From: Georgenia_A wangjunii
GTDB lineage: Bacteria; Actinomycetota; Actinomycetes; Actinomycetales; Actinomycetaceae
Length of the DNA stretch: 64,000 bases
Reading direction: 5' to 3' (one strand)
NCBI RefSeq assembly: GCF_036421915.1
Contig: NZ_JAZGOM010000008.1
Positions 24,997-33,329 of this stretch are shown here, one piece after another. Within the stretch, counting starts at the first letter, position 1. Every line of letters begins with the position of its first letter. The notes under the pieces are model-generated. The model did no database searches, had not been told where the DNA came from, and was given only the letters and a program-made list of their open reading frames with translations. The position numbers and the translations under genes are program-made.

Positions 24997-25818
24997 TCAC
25001 AGCCCCTCGTGCCACTGACCCCGTTCACGCAGCACCGCGCGCAGCGTCGTCGGACGGTCGGTGACGAGGCCGTCGACGCCGAGGTCGAGCAGCCGGTGCA
25101 TGTCCGCCGCGTCGTCCACCGTCCACACGTGGACGGCGAGGCCGAGGCGGTGGGCGAGGGCGAGGAACCGCGGCGTGACGACGGGCACCCCGCGGTACCG
25201 CTCGGGGACCTGGACGCACACCGCGCGCGCGGCGGGCGGGCCGTCCGGGACCGGCACCCCCCAGCGCAGCGCGCCCGCGCGGGCGAGGGTCCCGGCGAGG
25301 CGTCCGCGGCCCCGGGCGGCGAGGACGAGCCGGGCGCACTCCGCCTGACCCAGGCTCGTCGCCACCGCACCACCGGTCGCCGTGCGGATGCGGCGCAGGC
25401 GCGCGTCGGAGAACGAGGCGAGGCACACCCGCTCGTGCGCGCCCGCCTCGTCGATGACGCGCAGGAGGGGCGCGACGACACCGTCGTCCTTGGCGTCGAT
25501 GTTGAGGCGGAGGCCGCCGAAGTCGGCGAGGACCTCGTCCAGGCGCACCGGGCGCCGGCCCGAGGCGTCCCGCAGGCGCGCGACGTCGGCCCACGTGCGC
25601 GCGGAGATCGGCCCCTCCCCGTCGGTCGTGCGCTCGAGGCGCGCGTCGTGGTGGAGGACGACGACGCCGTCCGCCGTCGCCCGGACGTCCGTCTCGAGGT
25701 AGCGGTAGCCGAGGGCGAGCGTCCCCTCGACCGCGGCGCGCGAGTTCTCCGGGGTCTCGGCGCCTCCGCCGCGGTGGGCGAGCGCGATCGGGCCGGGCTG
25801 GTCGAGGTACGGGCTCAC
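24997..25818 (-). CDS. Glycerophosphodiester phosphodiesterase
   Basis: A 273-residue TIM-barrel enzyme that hydrolyses glycerophosphodiesters to an alcohol and glycerol-3-phosphate. Seen: the GDPD signature LAHRGG (His15, Arg16) and TPENS, ETDVRATADGV (metal-binding Glu42 and Asp44), LHHD with catalytic His57, and a later NIDAKDD segment. There is no signal peptide, so it is probably cytoplasmic. The C-terminus VWTVDDAADMHRLLDLGVDGLVTDRP is also family-typical. GTG or TTG alternatives do not improve on the start at 25818. Confidence 0.9.
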   Translation of the reverse strand: MSPYLDQPGPIALAHRGGGAETPENSRAAVEGTLALGYRYLETDVRATADGVVVLHHDARLERTTDGEGPISARTWADVARLRDASGRRPVRLDEVLADFGGLRLNIDAKDDGVVAPLLRVIDEAGAHERVCLASFSDARLRRIRTATGGAVATSLGQAECARLVLAARGRGRLAGTLARAGALRWGVPVPDGPPAARAVCVQVPERYRGVPVVTPRFLALAHRLGLAVHVWTVDDAADMHRLLDLGVDGLVTDRPTTLRAVLRERGQWHEGL

Positions 25819-25852
25819 GGGCCCATCCTCACCGCCCGGACGGGCGGCCGGG

Positions 25853-27280
25853 TCACGGCGCCGCGCACTCCACCGGGTCGACCATGAGGATGCCGAGCGA
25901 GGCGAGGAACCGCGCCGGGTCGACCGTCGTGCCGTACGCGGCGACCGGGAAGGGCGTGTGCGGGCCGGGCGACGGCGTGGCCGTCGGGCCGCCGGGCTGG
26001 GCCGGCGGCGTCGTCGGCTCGCCCGTCACCGGGTCCGTGGGGCCGTCGGTCGGGGTGCCGGTCGGCGGCGGGGTCGTCGGGCCGCCGGTCGGCGGGGGTG
26101 TCGTCGGGCCGCCGGTCGGCGGCGGGGTCGTCGGCTCGCCCGTCGCCGGCGGGGTCGTCGGCTCGCCCGTCGCCGGCGGGGTCGTCGGCTCGCCCGTCGC
26201 CGGGGGCGTCGTCGGCTCGCCGGTCGCCGGCGGGGTCGTCGGTGCCTCCGTCGGCGGGGGCGTCGTCGGCTCACCCGTCGGGGGCGGGGTCGTCGGCTCC
26301 TCGGTCGCCGGCGGGAGCAGCGAAGGCGCGGTCGCAGGGTCGACCAGCTCCCCCGTCCCCGGGTGCCGCCAGACGGTGGCGTCCTCCGGGTCCTGCCGGT
26401 AGCCAAGGCCGTTGATCGGCCAGTTGTCCCACTCGGCCGGCGCGTCCGTCGGATCGACGCTCATGACCATGGCCGACGTCGTGCGGACGACCGGGTTCTT
26501 CCGGTTCCCCAGCCCGGGGTCGGAGGTGTGGATCTCGAAGTGGAGGTGCGGGCCGGTCGAGTTGCCGTTGTTGCCCACCTCGGCGATGACCTCGCCCGCA
26601 CGGACCTCCTGGCCCGGGGTGACGAACACGCCGTCGGGGTACATGTGGACGTACCAGCTGTAGAACGTCGTCCCGTCGATCTCGTGCTCGATGATGACGA
26701 GCTCGCTCGACCGGCCGGCGCGGCCGGCCCCGGTGTAGACGACCGTGCCGTCCGTCACCGCGTGGATGGGCGTGCCGAGCGGCGCGGCGTAGTCGACGCC
26801 GGTGTGGAGCGAGTAGATCCCCTGGATGGGGTGGATCCGGTAGCCGTAGGGCGAGGTCAGGCGGTAGCTGCCCGCGGACAGGGGCAGGGCGACGCACGCC
26901 GCACCCTGGGCGCTGGCCGCTTGCGTCGACGTCGGCGTCGGGGCGAACGCGCCGCCCGGGGCCTTGACCTGCGTGTCGACGCTGGAGATGACCGCCATGC
27001 CGGCCGCCGGCAGGGCCTCGGGCCGGCTGCCGGGGACCGCCTCGAGCTGGCTGAGCAGCTCGCTGGTGACGTAGCCGTCCTGCGTGCCCTTGCTCACGCT
27101 CGGCACCGCCGTGCCGAGGCCAGCGAGCGCGGTGACACCGACGAGCGCGGCCGCCGAGCCCACGAGCGTCGCGCGCCGCAACCAGCCGGGACGGGCTGCC
27201 CCGGCGCGGGGCGCGCCGGTGGCCGGCTGGACGTCGCCTGCGCCGACCATCGGCTCCGGCGCCCCTGCAGGCTCTGGCAT
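25853..27280 (-). CDS. M23 family metallopeptidase with Thr-Pro repeat tail
   Basis: A 475-residue cell-wall endopeptidase candidate. A single N-terminal membrane anchor or signal (about residues 37-58) is followed by the LytM/M23 domain (about residues 140-260) with zinc ligands His159 and Asp163 (HTGVD) and His247 in GPHLHFE; His212 and His245 are the catalytic histidines. All are present, so it should be active on peptidoglycan cross-links. Residues about 330-410 consist of nine 9-residue Thr/Pro units, then a short C-terminal domain. ATG 27280 follows GAGGGG by 11 bases. A paralogue lies directly upstream. Confidence 0.9.
   Translation of the reverse strand: MPEPAGAPEPMVGAGDVQPATGAPRAGAARPGWLRRATLVGSAAALVGVTALAGLGTAVPSVSKGTQDGYVTSELLSQLEAVPGSRPEALPAAGMAVISSVDTQVKAPGGAFAPTPTSTQAASAQGAACVALPLSAGSYRLTSPYGYRIHPIQGIYSLHTGVDYAAPLGTPIHAVTDGTVVYTGAGRAGRSSELVIIEHEIDGTTFYSWYVHMYPDGVFVTPGQEVRAGEVIAEVGNNGNSTGPHLHFEIHTSDPGLGNRKNPVVRTTSAMVMSVDPTDAPAEWDNWPINGLGYRQDPEDATVWRHPGTGELVDPATAPSLLPPATEEPTTPPPTGEPTTPPPTEAPTTPPATGEPTTPPATGEPTTPPATGEPTTPPATGEPTTPPPTGGPTTPPPTGGPTTPPPTGTPTDGPTDPVTGEPTTPPAQPGGPTATPSPGPHTPFPVAAYGTTVDPARFLASLGILMVDPVECAAP
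26051..26293 (-). repeat. 27-bp tandem repeat, nine units, coding
   Basis: Nine in-frame 27-bp units encode TTPPATGEP or close variants (GGP, EAP and GTP endings) in the tail of the M23 peptidase. Units 3-6, counted from the N-terminus, are nearly identical. Slippage or recombination could change the linker length in steps of nine residues. It probably acts as a wall-spanning spacer. Confidence 0.92.
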
Positions 27281-27346
27281 CGTCGTGATTTCCCCTCGCT
27301 GGCGCGCCCGCGCACGCACGATCGAGCACGGACTCTGTAGGTGATC

Positions 27347-27360
27347 GTAACCGAGGTCAC
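27347..27360 (-). promoter_or_regulatory. GTGAC-N4-GTTAC direct repeat upstream of the first M23 gene
   Basis: On the minus strand GTGAC, four bases, then GTTAC lie about 70 bases upstream of the peptidase ATG. GTNAC-type direct repeats are the published style of MtrA sites in front of peptidoglycan-hydrolase genes in Corynebacterium and Streptomyces. A TACGAT hexamer overlapping the second half could be the -10. Binding is inferred. Confidence 0.35.
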
Positions 27361-27421
27361 ACCCGCAGGTCTACGCGCCGGCGGGCCCGTTCGGTCGAGG
27401 GGCGCACGGCGCCGACGGTCG

Positions 27422-28582
27422 TCAGCCGGCGGTGCAGGCGGCGGGCTCGAGGAGGACGGCGCCGTGGGCCGCGAGGAACGCCTCGGGGTCGGTCGTCGTG
27501 CCCTCGAGGTCGAGGTGGATCTCGAGGTGGAGGTGAGGCCCCGTCGAGTTGCCGTTGTTGCCGACCTCGCCGATGACGTCGCCGGCCTCGACCGGCTGGC
27601 CGACCTCGACGAAGACACCGTCCGCGTACATGTGGACGTACCAGCTGTAGAACGTCTGGCCGTCGACCTCGTGCTCGATGATGACGAGCATGCTCGAGCG
27701 GCCGTCGATGCCGTTGCCGGCGTGGACGACCGTGCCGTCGGCGACGGCGTGGATCGGGGTGCCCACCGCGGCGGCGTAGTCGAGGCCCTCGTGCTTGCTC
27801 CAGACGCCGGTGATGGGGTGCACGCGGTCGCCGTAGTCCGAGCTGAGGTTGTAGGCCCCCGCGCGGATGGGGACGACGAGGCCCTCGGGGGCGAGCGCGG
27901 CCCGCGCACCGTTCGCGCCGTCGTGCTTGGCCGGGACGCACACGGCCACGTCGCGCTCGACGCTGCGGGAGATCTCGACCAGCGCGCGGCCGGGGGCGCC
28001 GAGGTCGGCCATGAGGGCCGACGCGGAGCCGGACGCCTCGACGGCGGTGCGCGCCGCGGCCGAGTCGAGGAGGTCGAGGGCGCTCTCCTGCGGGGCGACC
28101 GCCACGGGCCGCTGCGTGGCGAGCAGGCCGTGGTCCGGGCTGGCGAACGCCGTGAGCGGCGCGATGATCGTCGCCGCACCGAGCGCACCGAGGACGGCGG
28201 CGCGCGGGAGCCAGCGCGGCGGCGCGACGAAGGTGCGACGGGGGCGGACCTGCTGCGCGGCGAGCTGCTCGGCCCGGCGACGCTCCGCACGCGAGGGCAG
28301 CGCGGCCGGGGCGGAGGATCCGATGGCGCGGGCCGGGGCTGCCGCGACGGGGGCCGCGGCCGACGATGCCGGGGCGGCGTCCTCGTCGGCGGGACCGGCC
28401 GGCGTGGAGGCGGGACCGGCCGGCGTGGAGGCGGGACCGGCCGGCGTGGAGGCGAGGGGCTCGGGAGCGACCGGGCGGGGCACGGCGCGTCCTGCTGTGC
28501 GCTGGGCCGCGAGGCGCTCGGCCTCGCGGATCTGGCGGCGCGTCAGCGGTGCCGTGGACGGCACGTGGGCGCGCTCGGGCAT
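27422..28582 (-). CDS. M23 family metallopeptidase
   Basis: A 386-residue paralogue of the downstream peptidase. The cytoplasmic N-terminus (about 125 residues) is disordered and carries two RR..EAERLAAQ-type charged stretches. The transmembrane anchor covers about residues 128-147. The M23 domain runs from about residue 240 to 365, with ligands His264, Asp268 (HEGLD) and His352 in GPHLHLE; catalytic His317 and His350 are present. It lacks the Thr-Pro tail of its neighbour. The ATG is preceded by GGAGGA, 8-9 bases upstream. There is a 141-base gap to the next peptidase gene, which has its own leader. Confidence 0.9.
   Translation of the reverse strand: MPERAHVPSTAPLTRRQIREAERLAAQRTAGRAVPRPVAPEPLASTPAGPASTPAGPASTPAGPADEDAAPASSAAAPVAAAPARAIGSSAPAALPSRAERRRAEQLAAQQVRPRRTFVAPPRWLPRAAVLGALGAATIIAPLTAFASPDHGLLATQRPVAVAPQESALDLLDSAAARTAVEASGSASALMADLGAPGRALVEISRSVERDVAVCVPAKHDGANGARAALAPEGLVVPIRAGAYNLSSDYGDRVHPITGVWSKHEGLDYAAAVGTPIHAVADGTVVHAGNGIDGRSSMLVIIEHEVDGQTFYSWYVHMYADGVFVEVGQPVEAGDVIGEVGNNGNSTGPHLHLEIHLDLEGTTTDPEAFLAAHGAVLLEPAACTAG
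28391..28453 (-). repeat. 21-bp tandem repeat, three units, coding
   Basis: Three identical 21-bp units encode STPAGPA three times in the cytoplasmic N-terminal part of the second M23 peptidase. The units are perfect at the base level, which suggests recent duplication. Confidence 0.92.
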
Positions 28583-28643
28583 GGACGATCCTCCGGAGGG
28601 GAGAGGGGGTGGAGAAGGGCTCGCGTCAAGGCGCTCGCCGTGT

Positions 28644-28659
28644 GTCACGAAAGAGTAAC
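28644..28659 (-). promoter_or_regulatory. GTTAC-N6-GTGAC direct repeat upstream of the second M23 gene
   Basis: On the minus strand GTTAC and GTGAC are spaced 11 bases centre to centre, about 60 bases before the ATG. A second pair, GTGAA-N6-GTGAA with the same 11-base period, lies at 28689-28704. One-turn-spaced GTNAC repeats match the known MtrA binding style. A TAATAG hexamer sits between the two pairs. Confidence 0.4.
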
Positions 28660-28689
28660 AACGCCGGACGACGCCGGTCTATTACCGCT

Positions 28690-29769
28690 TCACGACCGGT
28701 TCACAACTCGCTCACGCATGCTCCGGCGCTGCATCGAGTCGCGGACCTCGCCCACGAGCTCCTCGAGGATGTCCTCGAGGAAGACGACCCCGAGCGTGGT
28801 CCGCCCCCCGTCCGAGGGCTCCTCGACGACGCGGGCGAGGTGGGTGCCGCTGCGCTGCATGACGGCGAGCGCCTCCTCCACCTCGTCCTCGGCCCGCACC
28901 GTGGCGAGCGCGCGCACGCGCCACCGCGCGACGGGGCGGGTCCGGTCCTCGCCCTCGGCGTAGAGGACGTCCTTGACGTGGAGGTACCCGACGAGCGGGC
29001 CGTCCTCGTCGGCGAGGGGGAAGCGGCTGTACCCGGTGCGTGCCACCGCGCGCTCGACGTCGTCGGGGCTCGCGTCGGGGGCGAGAGCAGTGAGCGCGCC
29101 GAGCGGGACCATGACGTCGGCGGTGGTCTTCGTGGAGAGCTCGAGCGCGCCGGAGAGGAGGCCGAGCTCGTCGCGCAGGACGCCCTCCGCCTGCGAGCGC
29201 TCGACGATCGCCGCGACCTCCTCGACGGTGAACGCCGAGGTGACCTCGTCCTTGGGCACCACCCCGAGGGCGCGCAGGAGGAGGTTGGCGACGGCGTTGA
29301 GCGCCCGGACGAGCGGGGACAGCGCCCGGGAGATCCACACGAGCGGCGGGCCGAACCACAGGGCCGCCCGCTCCGGGTCCGCGACCGCGAGGTTCTTCGG
29401 CACCATCTCGCCGACGACGACGTGGAGGGAGACGACGAGGGCGAGGGCGAGGCTGAACGCGACGACGTGGCTCGACGCGGCGGGCAGGCCGGCGGACACG
29501 AGCGGCGCCTCGACGAGCCGTGCGACGGCCGGCTCCGCGACCGCGCCGATCCCGGTCGAGCACACCGTGATACCGAGCTGGGCGCACGCCATCATGACCG
29601 TGGCGTGCTCCATCGCCCACAGGACGGTGCGCGCCGAGCGCGAGCCCGCGTCCGCGAGCGGCTCGATGCGGCTGCGCCGCGCGGACATGATCGCGAACTC
29701 CGCGCCGACGAAGAACGCGTTGGCGGCGAGGAGCGCGAGGGCGACGGCGAGGGCCGCGGGGGTGCTCAC
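28690..29769 (-). CDS. CNNM/CorC-like membrane protein with CBS domains
   Basis: A 359-residue protein of the HlyC/CorC (CNNM) family, implicated in magnesium or cobalt transport. The N-terminal CNNM transmembrane domain (about residues 1-190, four helices, with VVVGEMVPKNLAVA near residue 120) is followed by two CBS domains (about 205-330). The C-terminal CorC_HlyC domain is absent. The start is GTG at 29769, overlapping the stop of the upstream paralogue by four bases. The two proteins are probably made together and may form a heteromer. The name haemolysin often applied to this family is misleading. Confidence 0.85.
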   Translation of the reverse strand: MSTPAALAVALALLAANAFFVGAEFAIMSARRSRIEPLADAGSRSARTVLWAMEHATVMMACAQLGITVCSTGIGAVAEPAVARLVEAPLVSAGLPAASSHVVAFSLALALVVSLHVVVGEMVPKNLAVADPERAALWFGPPLVWISRALSPLVRALNAVANLLLRALGVVPKDEVTSAFTVEEVAAIVERSQAEGVLRDELGLLSGALELSTKTTADVMVPLGALTALAPDASPDDVERAVARTGYSRFPLADEDGPLVGYLHVKDVLYAEGEDRTRPVARWRVRALATVRAEDEVEEALAVMQRSGTHLARVVEEPSDGGRTTLGVVFLEDILEELVGEVRDSMQRRSMRERVVNRS

Positions 29770-31106
29770 GGCGCCTCGGTCCCGTCGGCGCCGGCGCCGA
29801 CGCCCTCACGCGCCCAGACCCGCAGGCGCTCGACGCGGCGGCCGTCCATCTGCTCGACACGCAGCGCCACCCCCGCGACGCCGACCTCGTCCCCGACCCG
29901 CGGGATGCGTCCGAGGGTCGCCATGACGAGCCCCCCGAGGGTCTCGTACGGCCCGTCCCCCGGCACCGCGAGCCCGGCGGTGTGCGCGAGCTCGTCGGGG
30001 CGCATGACGGCGGGGACCACCCACGTGCCGCCGGGTCCGGCGTGGGCGCCCGAGCGCCGCCGGTCGTGCTCGTCCGCGACGTCCCCGACGATCTCCTCGA
30101 CGACGTCCTCGAGCGTGACGATCCCGGACGTCCCGCCGTACTCGTCGACGACGACGGCCATCTGCAGCCCCTCGTCGCGGAGCTGGACGAGCAGCGGGGC
30201 GATCCGGACCGTCTCCGGCACGCGGGGCGCCGGCACCATGAGGCTCGTGGCCGTGACGGGGACCTCGTGCCGGCGCTCGTGGGGCACGGCGATCGCGCGG
30301 CGCAGGTGGACGAGGCCGAGGACGTCGTCGTCGTCCCGGCCGAGGACGGGGAAGCGGGAGTGGCCGGTGCGGCGGGCGAGCGCGACGACGTCCGCCGCCG
30401 AGCTCTCCCGCCGCAGGGCCGCGATCCGGCCGCGGTCCGTCATGACGTCGACGGCCGTGAGCGCGCCGAGGCCGATCGAGCGGGTGAGGAGGGCAGCCGT
30501 GCCGACGTCGAGGGTGCCCTCCTGCGCGGAGCGGCGGACGAGCGCGGCGAGCTCGCTCGCGGAGCGGCCGCCCGAGAGCTGCTCGACGGCCGCGACGCCG
30601 AAGCGGCGCAGGATCGCGTTGGCGGTTCCGTTGAGCGCGACGATGACGGGCCGCAGGGCTCGGGTGAAGGCGCGCTGGACGGGCGCGACGCGGCCCGCCG
30701 TGCCGAACGGGTCCGCGAGCGCGAGGTTCTTCGGGACGAGCTCGCCGACGACCATCGAGAAGGTGTTGACGAGGACGAGGGAGAGCGCCACCGCCACGGC
30801 GCCGGCGGCGGCGTGCGCGAGCCCGGCGGAGCCGAGCGGTCCGGTGAGGATCGAGGCCAGCGCGGACTGGGTGGTCCAGCCGAGGAGGACGGTCGTCAGC
30901 GTGATGCCCACCTGGGCGCCGGAGAGCTCCGTGGAGAGCTGGCGCAGGGCCCGCTGGACGCCGGCGGCGCGGCGGTCGCCGTCGGCCGCGCGCCGGTCGG
31001 CGTCGGCGGGGTCGATCGCGACGAGCGAGAACTCGGCGGCGACGAAGACCGCGGTGCCGGCGGTGAGGAGCACGCCCAGCGCGACGAGGAGCCAGTCGGT
31101 CAGCAC
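29766..31106 (-). CDS. CNNM/CorC-like membrane protein with CBS and transporter-associated domains
   Basis: A 446-residue paralogue with the complete architecture: a CNNM transmembrane domain with VVGELVPKNLALADP (about residues 10-185), two CBS domains (about 210-335, ending VTLEDVVEEIVGDV), and a C-terminal CorC_HlyC domain (about 350-435, PYETLGGLVMATLGRIP). I start at GTG 31106 (LTDWLLVALG follows); the open frame upstream lacks any membrane segment. It is divergent from the response regulator gene across a 157-base gap. Confidence 0.86.
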   Translation of the reverse strand: MLTDWLLVALGVLLTAGTAVFVAAEFSLVAIDPADADRRAADGDRRAAGVQRALRQLSTELSGAQVGITLTTVLLGWTTQSALASILTGPLGSAGLAHAAAGAVAVALSLVLVNTFSMVVGELVPKNLALADPFGTAGRVAPVQRAFTRALRPVIVALNGTANAILRRFGVAAVEQLSGGRSASELAALVRRSAQEGTLDVGTAALLTRSIGLGALTAVDVMTDRGRIAALRRESSAADVVALARRTGHSRFPVLGRDDDDVLGLVHLRRAIAVPHERRHEVPVTATSLMVPAPRVPETVRIAPLLVQLRDEGLQMAVVVDEYGGTSGIVTLEDVVEEIVGDVADEHDRRRSGAHAGPGGTWVVPAVMRPDELAHTAGLAVPGDGPYETLGGLVMATLGRIPRVGDEVGVAGVALRVEQMDGRRVERLRVWAREGVGAGADGTEAP

Positions 31107-31263
31107 CGGCGTGCTCCGGGGGCGGGGCGGGGCGTGGGCGGGCGGGCGACGCGATGTCGACCACGTCTGGAGCCGTGCATGGTGGGGCAATCCTACGCAC
31201 GCCGGCCCGGCTGGTCAGCAGGTCGCGCGGCCCGCGCGGGGAGACGTGTGCAAGGGTGCGGGC

Positions 31264-32034
31264 ATGGCCGCGACCGGACCCAGCCAGCCCCGCCCCGTGC
31301 GCGTCCTCGTCGTCGAGGACGAGCCCGCGATCGCCACGCAGATCGCGCACCGGCTCTCGGCCGAGGGCTGGGAGGTCGAGACCGCCGGCGACGGGCCCGG
31401 CGGCGTCGAGGCCGCGCGGACGTTTCTGCCCGACGCCGTCGTGCTCGACGTCATGCTGCCCGGCCTCGACGGCCTCGAGGTGTGCCGGCGGATCCAGGCC
31501 GAGCGCGAGCTGCCCGTCCTCATGCTCACGGCGCGCGACGACGAGACGGACATCCTTGTCGGGCTCGGCGTCGGGGCGGACGACTACATGACGAAGCCCT
31601 TCTCCATGCGCGAGCTCGTCGCCCGGCTGCGGGCGCTCCTGCGGCGCGCGGAGCGGGCGCGCCGGACCGCGGCCGAGGGCACCGACGACGGCGGCGAGCC
31701 CCCGCTCGTCGTCGGGGACCTCGTCGTCGACCGCGCCCAGCGCCGGGTACGGCGGGGCGGGAGGGAGGCGCACCTGACGCCGACGGAGTTCGACCTCCTC
31801 GTCCGGCTCGCCCTCCACCCCCGGACCGTCCACTCCCGCGAGCGCCTCCTCGCCGACGTCTGGGACTGGGCGGACGCGTCGGGCACCCGCACGGTCGACT
31901 CCCACATCAAGGCCCTGCGCCGCAAGCTCGGGGCCGACCTCGTCCGCACGGTCCACGGGGTGGGGTACGCCCTCGAGCCTGCTGACGCCGCCGCGGACGG
32001 CTCCGCCCCCGGCGGCGGGGCACCTGCGCCGTGA
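31264..32034 (+). CDS. Two-component response regulator, OmpR/PhoB family
   Basis: A 256-residue regulator. Receiver domain (residues about 12-125): acidic pair in VVEDEPAI, phospho-acceptor Asp in VVLDVMLPG, Lys in MTKPF. Winged-helix DNA-binding domain (about 150-245): HLTPTEFDLLVRLA and TVDSHIKALRRKLG. ATG 31264 is preceded by AAGGG at about 8 bases; an in-frame GTG six codons upstream is less likely. Its stop overlaps the start of the cognate kinase by four bases. The signal is unknown. A two-component pair next to kgd is also found in Streptomyces, as far as I recall. Confidence 0.93.
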   Translation: MAATGPSQPRPVRVLVVEDEPAIATQIAHRLSAEGWEVETAGDGPGGVEAARTFLPDAVVLDVMLPGLDGLEVCRRIQAERELPVLMLTARDDETDILVGLGVGADDYMTKPFSMRELVARLRALLRRAERARRTAAEGTDDGGEPPLVVGDLVVDRAQRRVRRGGREAHLTPTEFDLLVRLALHPRTVHSRERLLADVWDWADASGTRTVDSHIKALRRKLGADLVRTVHGVGYALEPADAAADGSAPGGGAPAP

Positions 32035-33167
32035 CGGCCGACCCGGGGCGGGTGGACGCTCGCCACCGCCCGCGCGGCGCACGGGCGGCCGGGCTGCGCC
32101 CGCTCGACCGGCTGCGCACGATCAAGATCAAGCTCGGCGTCCTCGTCGCGGTGACCGTCACCGCGGCCGCCTTCGTCACGTGGGCGGGCCTCCACAACGG
32201 CCTCGGCCCGACGCGGACGTTCCCGCTCGCCATCATCGTCTCACTCCTTCTCACGCAGGTCCTCGCGCACGGGATGACCTCCCCCCTGCGGGAGATGACG
32301 GCGGCGGCGCGGGCGATGGCCCGAGGGGACTACACGCGCCGGGTCACCGCGACGAGCCGCGACGAGGTCGGCGAGCTCGCGAAGGCGTTCAACCAGATGG
32401 CCGAGGACCTCGCCTCGGTCGACACCGCGCACCGGGAGATGGTCGCCAACGTCTCCCACGAGCTCCGCACGCCCGTGGCGGCCCTGCGCGCCCAGCTCGA
32501 GAACATGGTCGACGGCGTCACGGAGCCCGACGCCGACACCCTCGCCGGCGCCCTCGCCCAGACCGAGCGACTCTCCGAGCTCATCGGTTACCTCCTCGAC
32601 CTGTCCCGTATCGAGGCGGGGGCGGTGGGCCTCGACCTCACCGACCTCGGCGTGCGTGACCTCCTCGAGGGCGTCGTCGCCGAGGCCCGCGCCTCCGCCG
32701 AGGCCGCCGGGCGCCGGGTCGCATGGACGGTGAGCGTCGAGCCGGAGGACCTGCGTGTTCGCGCCGACCCCGCCCGCCTCGCCCAGGTCCTCACCAACCT
32801 CCTCGCCAACGCCTCCCGGCACACCCCGCCCGGGACGTCGGTGGCCGTCCGCGCCAGCGCCTCGCTCCTGCGCGCGGAGGTCGTCATCGACGTCGTCGAC
32901 TCGGGCGCCGGCATCCCGCACGAGGAGCGCGACCGCGTCTTCGAGCGCTTCGCGCGGGGCAACTCGCCCGCGCGCACGGGGTCGGCGAGCACCGGCGGGA
33001 CGGGGCTCGGCCTCGCCATCGCCCGCTGGGCGGTCTCGCTGCACGGCGGCTCGATCGCCGTCGTCGACTCGGCTGCCGGGGAGGGGGCCACGATGCGGGT
33101 GCGGCTGCCCGCCCGCGGGCCGCGCCTCACCCGGGGAGCGCAAGGGGGCGAGAAGGCGCCGCGCTGA
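32031..33167 (+). CDS. Sensor histidine kinase (short-loop type)
   Basis: A 378-residue kinase. Two transmembrane helices (about residues 36-53 and 66-82) are separated by only about 12 residues (GLHNGLGPTRTF), so there is no periplasmic sensor domain and it probably senses within the membrane. Then HAMP (about 82-132, SPLREMTAAARAMARGDYTRRV), the H-box MVANVSHELRTPVAALR with the phospho-His, and the HATPase domain with N-box LLANASRHT, DSGAGIP and GGTGLGLAIARW. GTG at 32031 overlaps the regulator stop, so the pair is cognate. Confidence 0.93.
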   Translation: MTADPGRVDARHRPRGARAAGLRPLDRLRTIKIKLGVLVAVTVTAAAFVTWAGLHNGLGPTRTFPLAIIVSLLLTQVLAHGMTSPLREMTAAARAMARGDYTRRVTATSRDEVGELAKAFNQMAEDLASVDTAHREMVANVSHELRTPVAALRAQLENMVDGVTEPDADTLAGALAQTERLSELIGYLLDLSRIEAGAVGLDLTDLGVRDLLEGVVAEARASAEAAGRRVAWTVSVEPEDLRVRADPARLAQVLTNLLANASRHTPPGTSVAVRASASLLRAEVVIDVVDSGAGIPHEERDRVFERFARGNSPARTGSASTGGTGLGLAIARWAVSLHGGSIAVVDSAAGEGATMRVRLPARGPRLTRGAQGGEKAPR

Positions 33168-33181
33168 GGTGGCCTTGACCG

Positions 33182-33208
33182 CCGTTTGGGACTTCGGTCC
33201 CCCACGGC
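33182..33208 (+). terminator. UUCG-loop hairpin after the histidine kinase gene
   Basis: GGGAC, loop TTCG, GTCCC (33188-33201), extended by CCGT/ACGG outside small mismatches, lies 15 bases past the kinase stop. cUUCGg-type tetraloops are unusually stable. No U-tract follows. It separates the two-component operon from kgd. Confidence 0.5.
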
Positions 33209-33329
33209 CGGAGAGTGACGCGATAGACGCCTGCCCCGGCCCCCCGAGAGCGCCAGCGCGAGGGCGATCACCTAGACTTGTTGGGCGATCTTCGTCACCA
33301 CCCCCGCTTCGGAAGAGGGCGATCCCCGA

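Noticed and set aside
26051..26293. Regular 27-bp repeats resembling a CRISPR array
   Set aside because: The repeats are contiguous, without unique spacers, in frame with the M23 peptidase, and encode a Thr-Pro linker; no cas gene is near.
28690..31106. Annotation of the CBS-domain pair as haemolysins
   Set aside because: The family name is historical; the CNNM and CBS domains indicate ion-transport-associated proteins and there is no toxin feature.
31264..33167. The two-component pair as MtrA-MtrB
   Set aside because: The kinase has almost no extracellular domain, whereas MtrB has a large one, and lpqB is not adjacent. The mtr locus is more likely beyond the comF end of the window.
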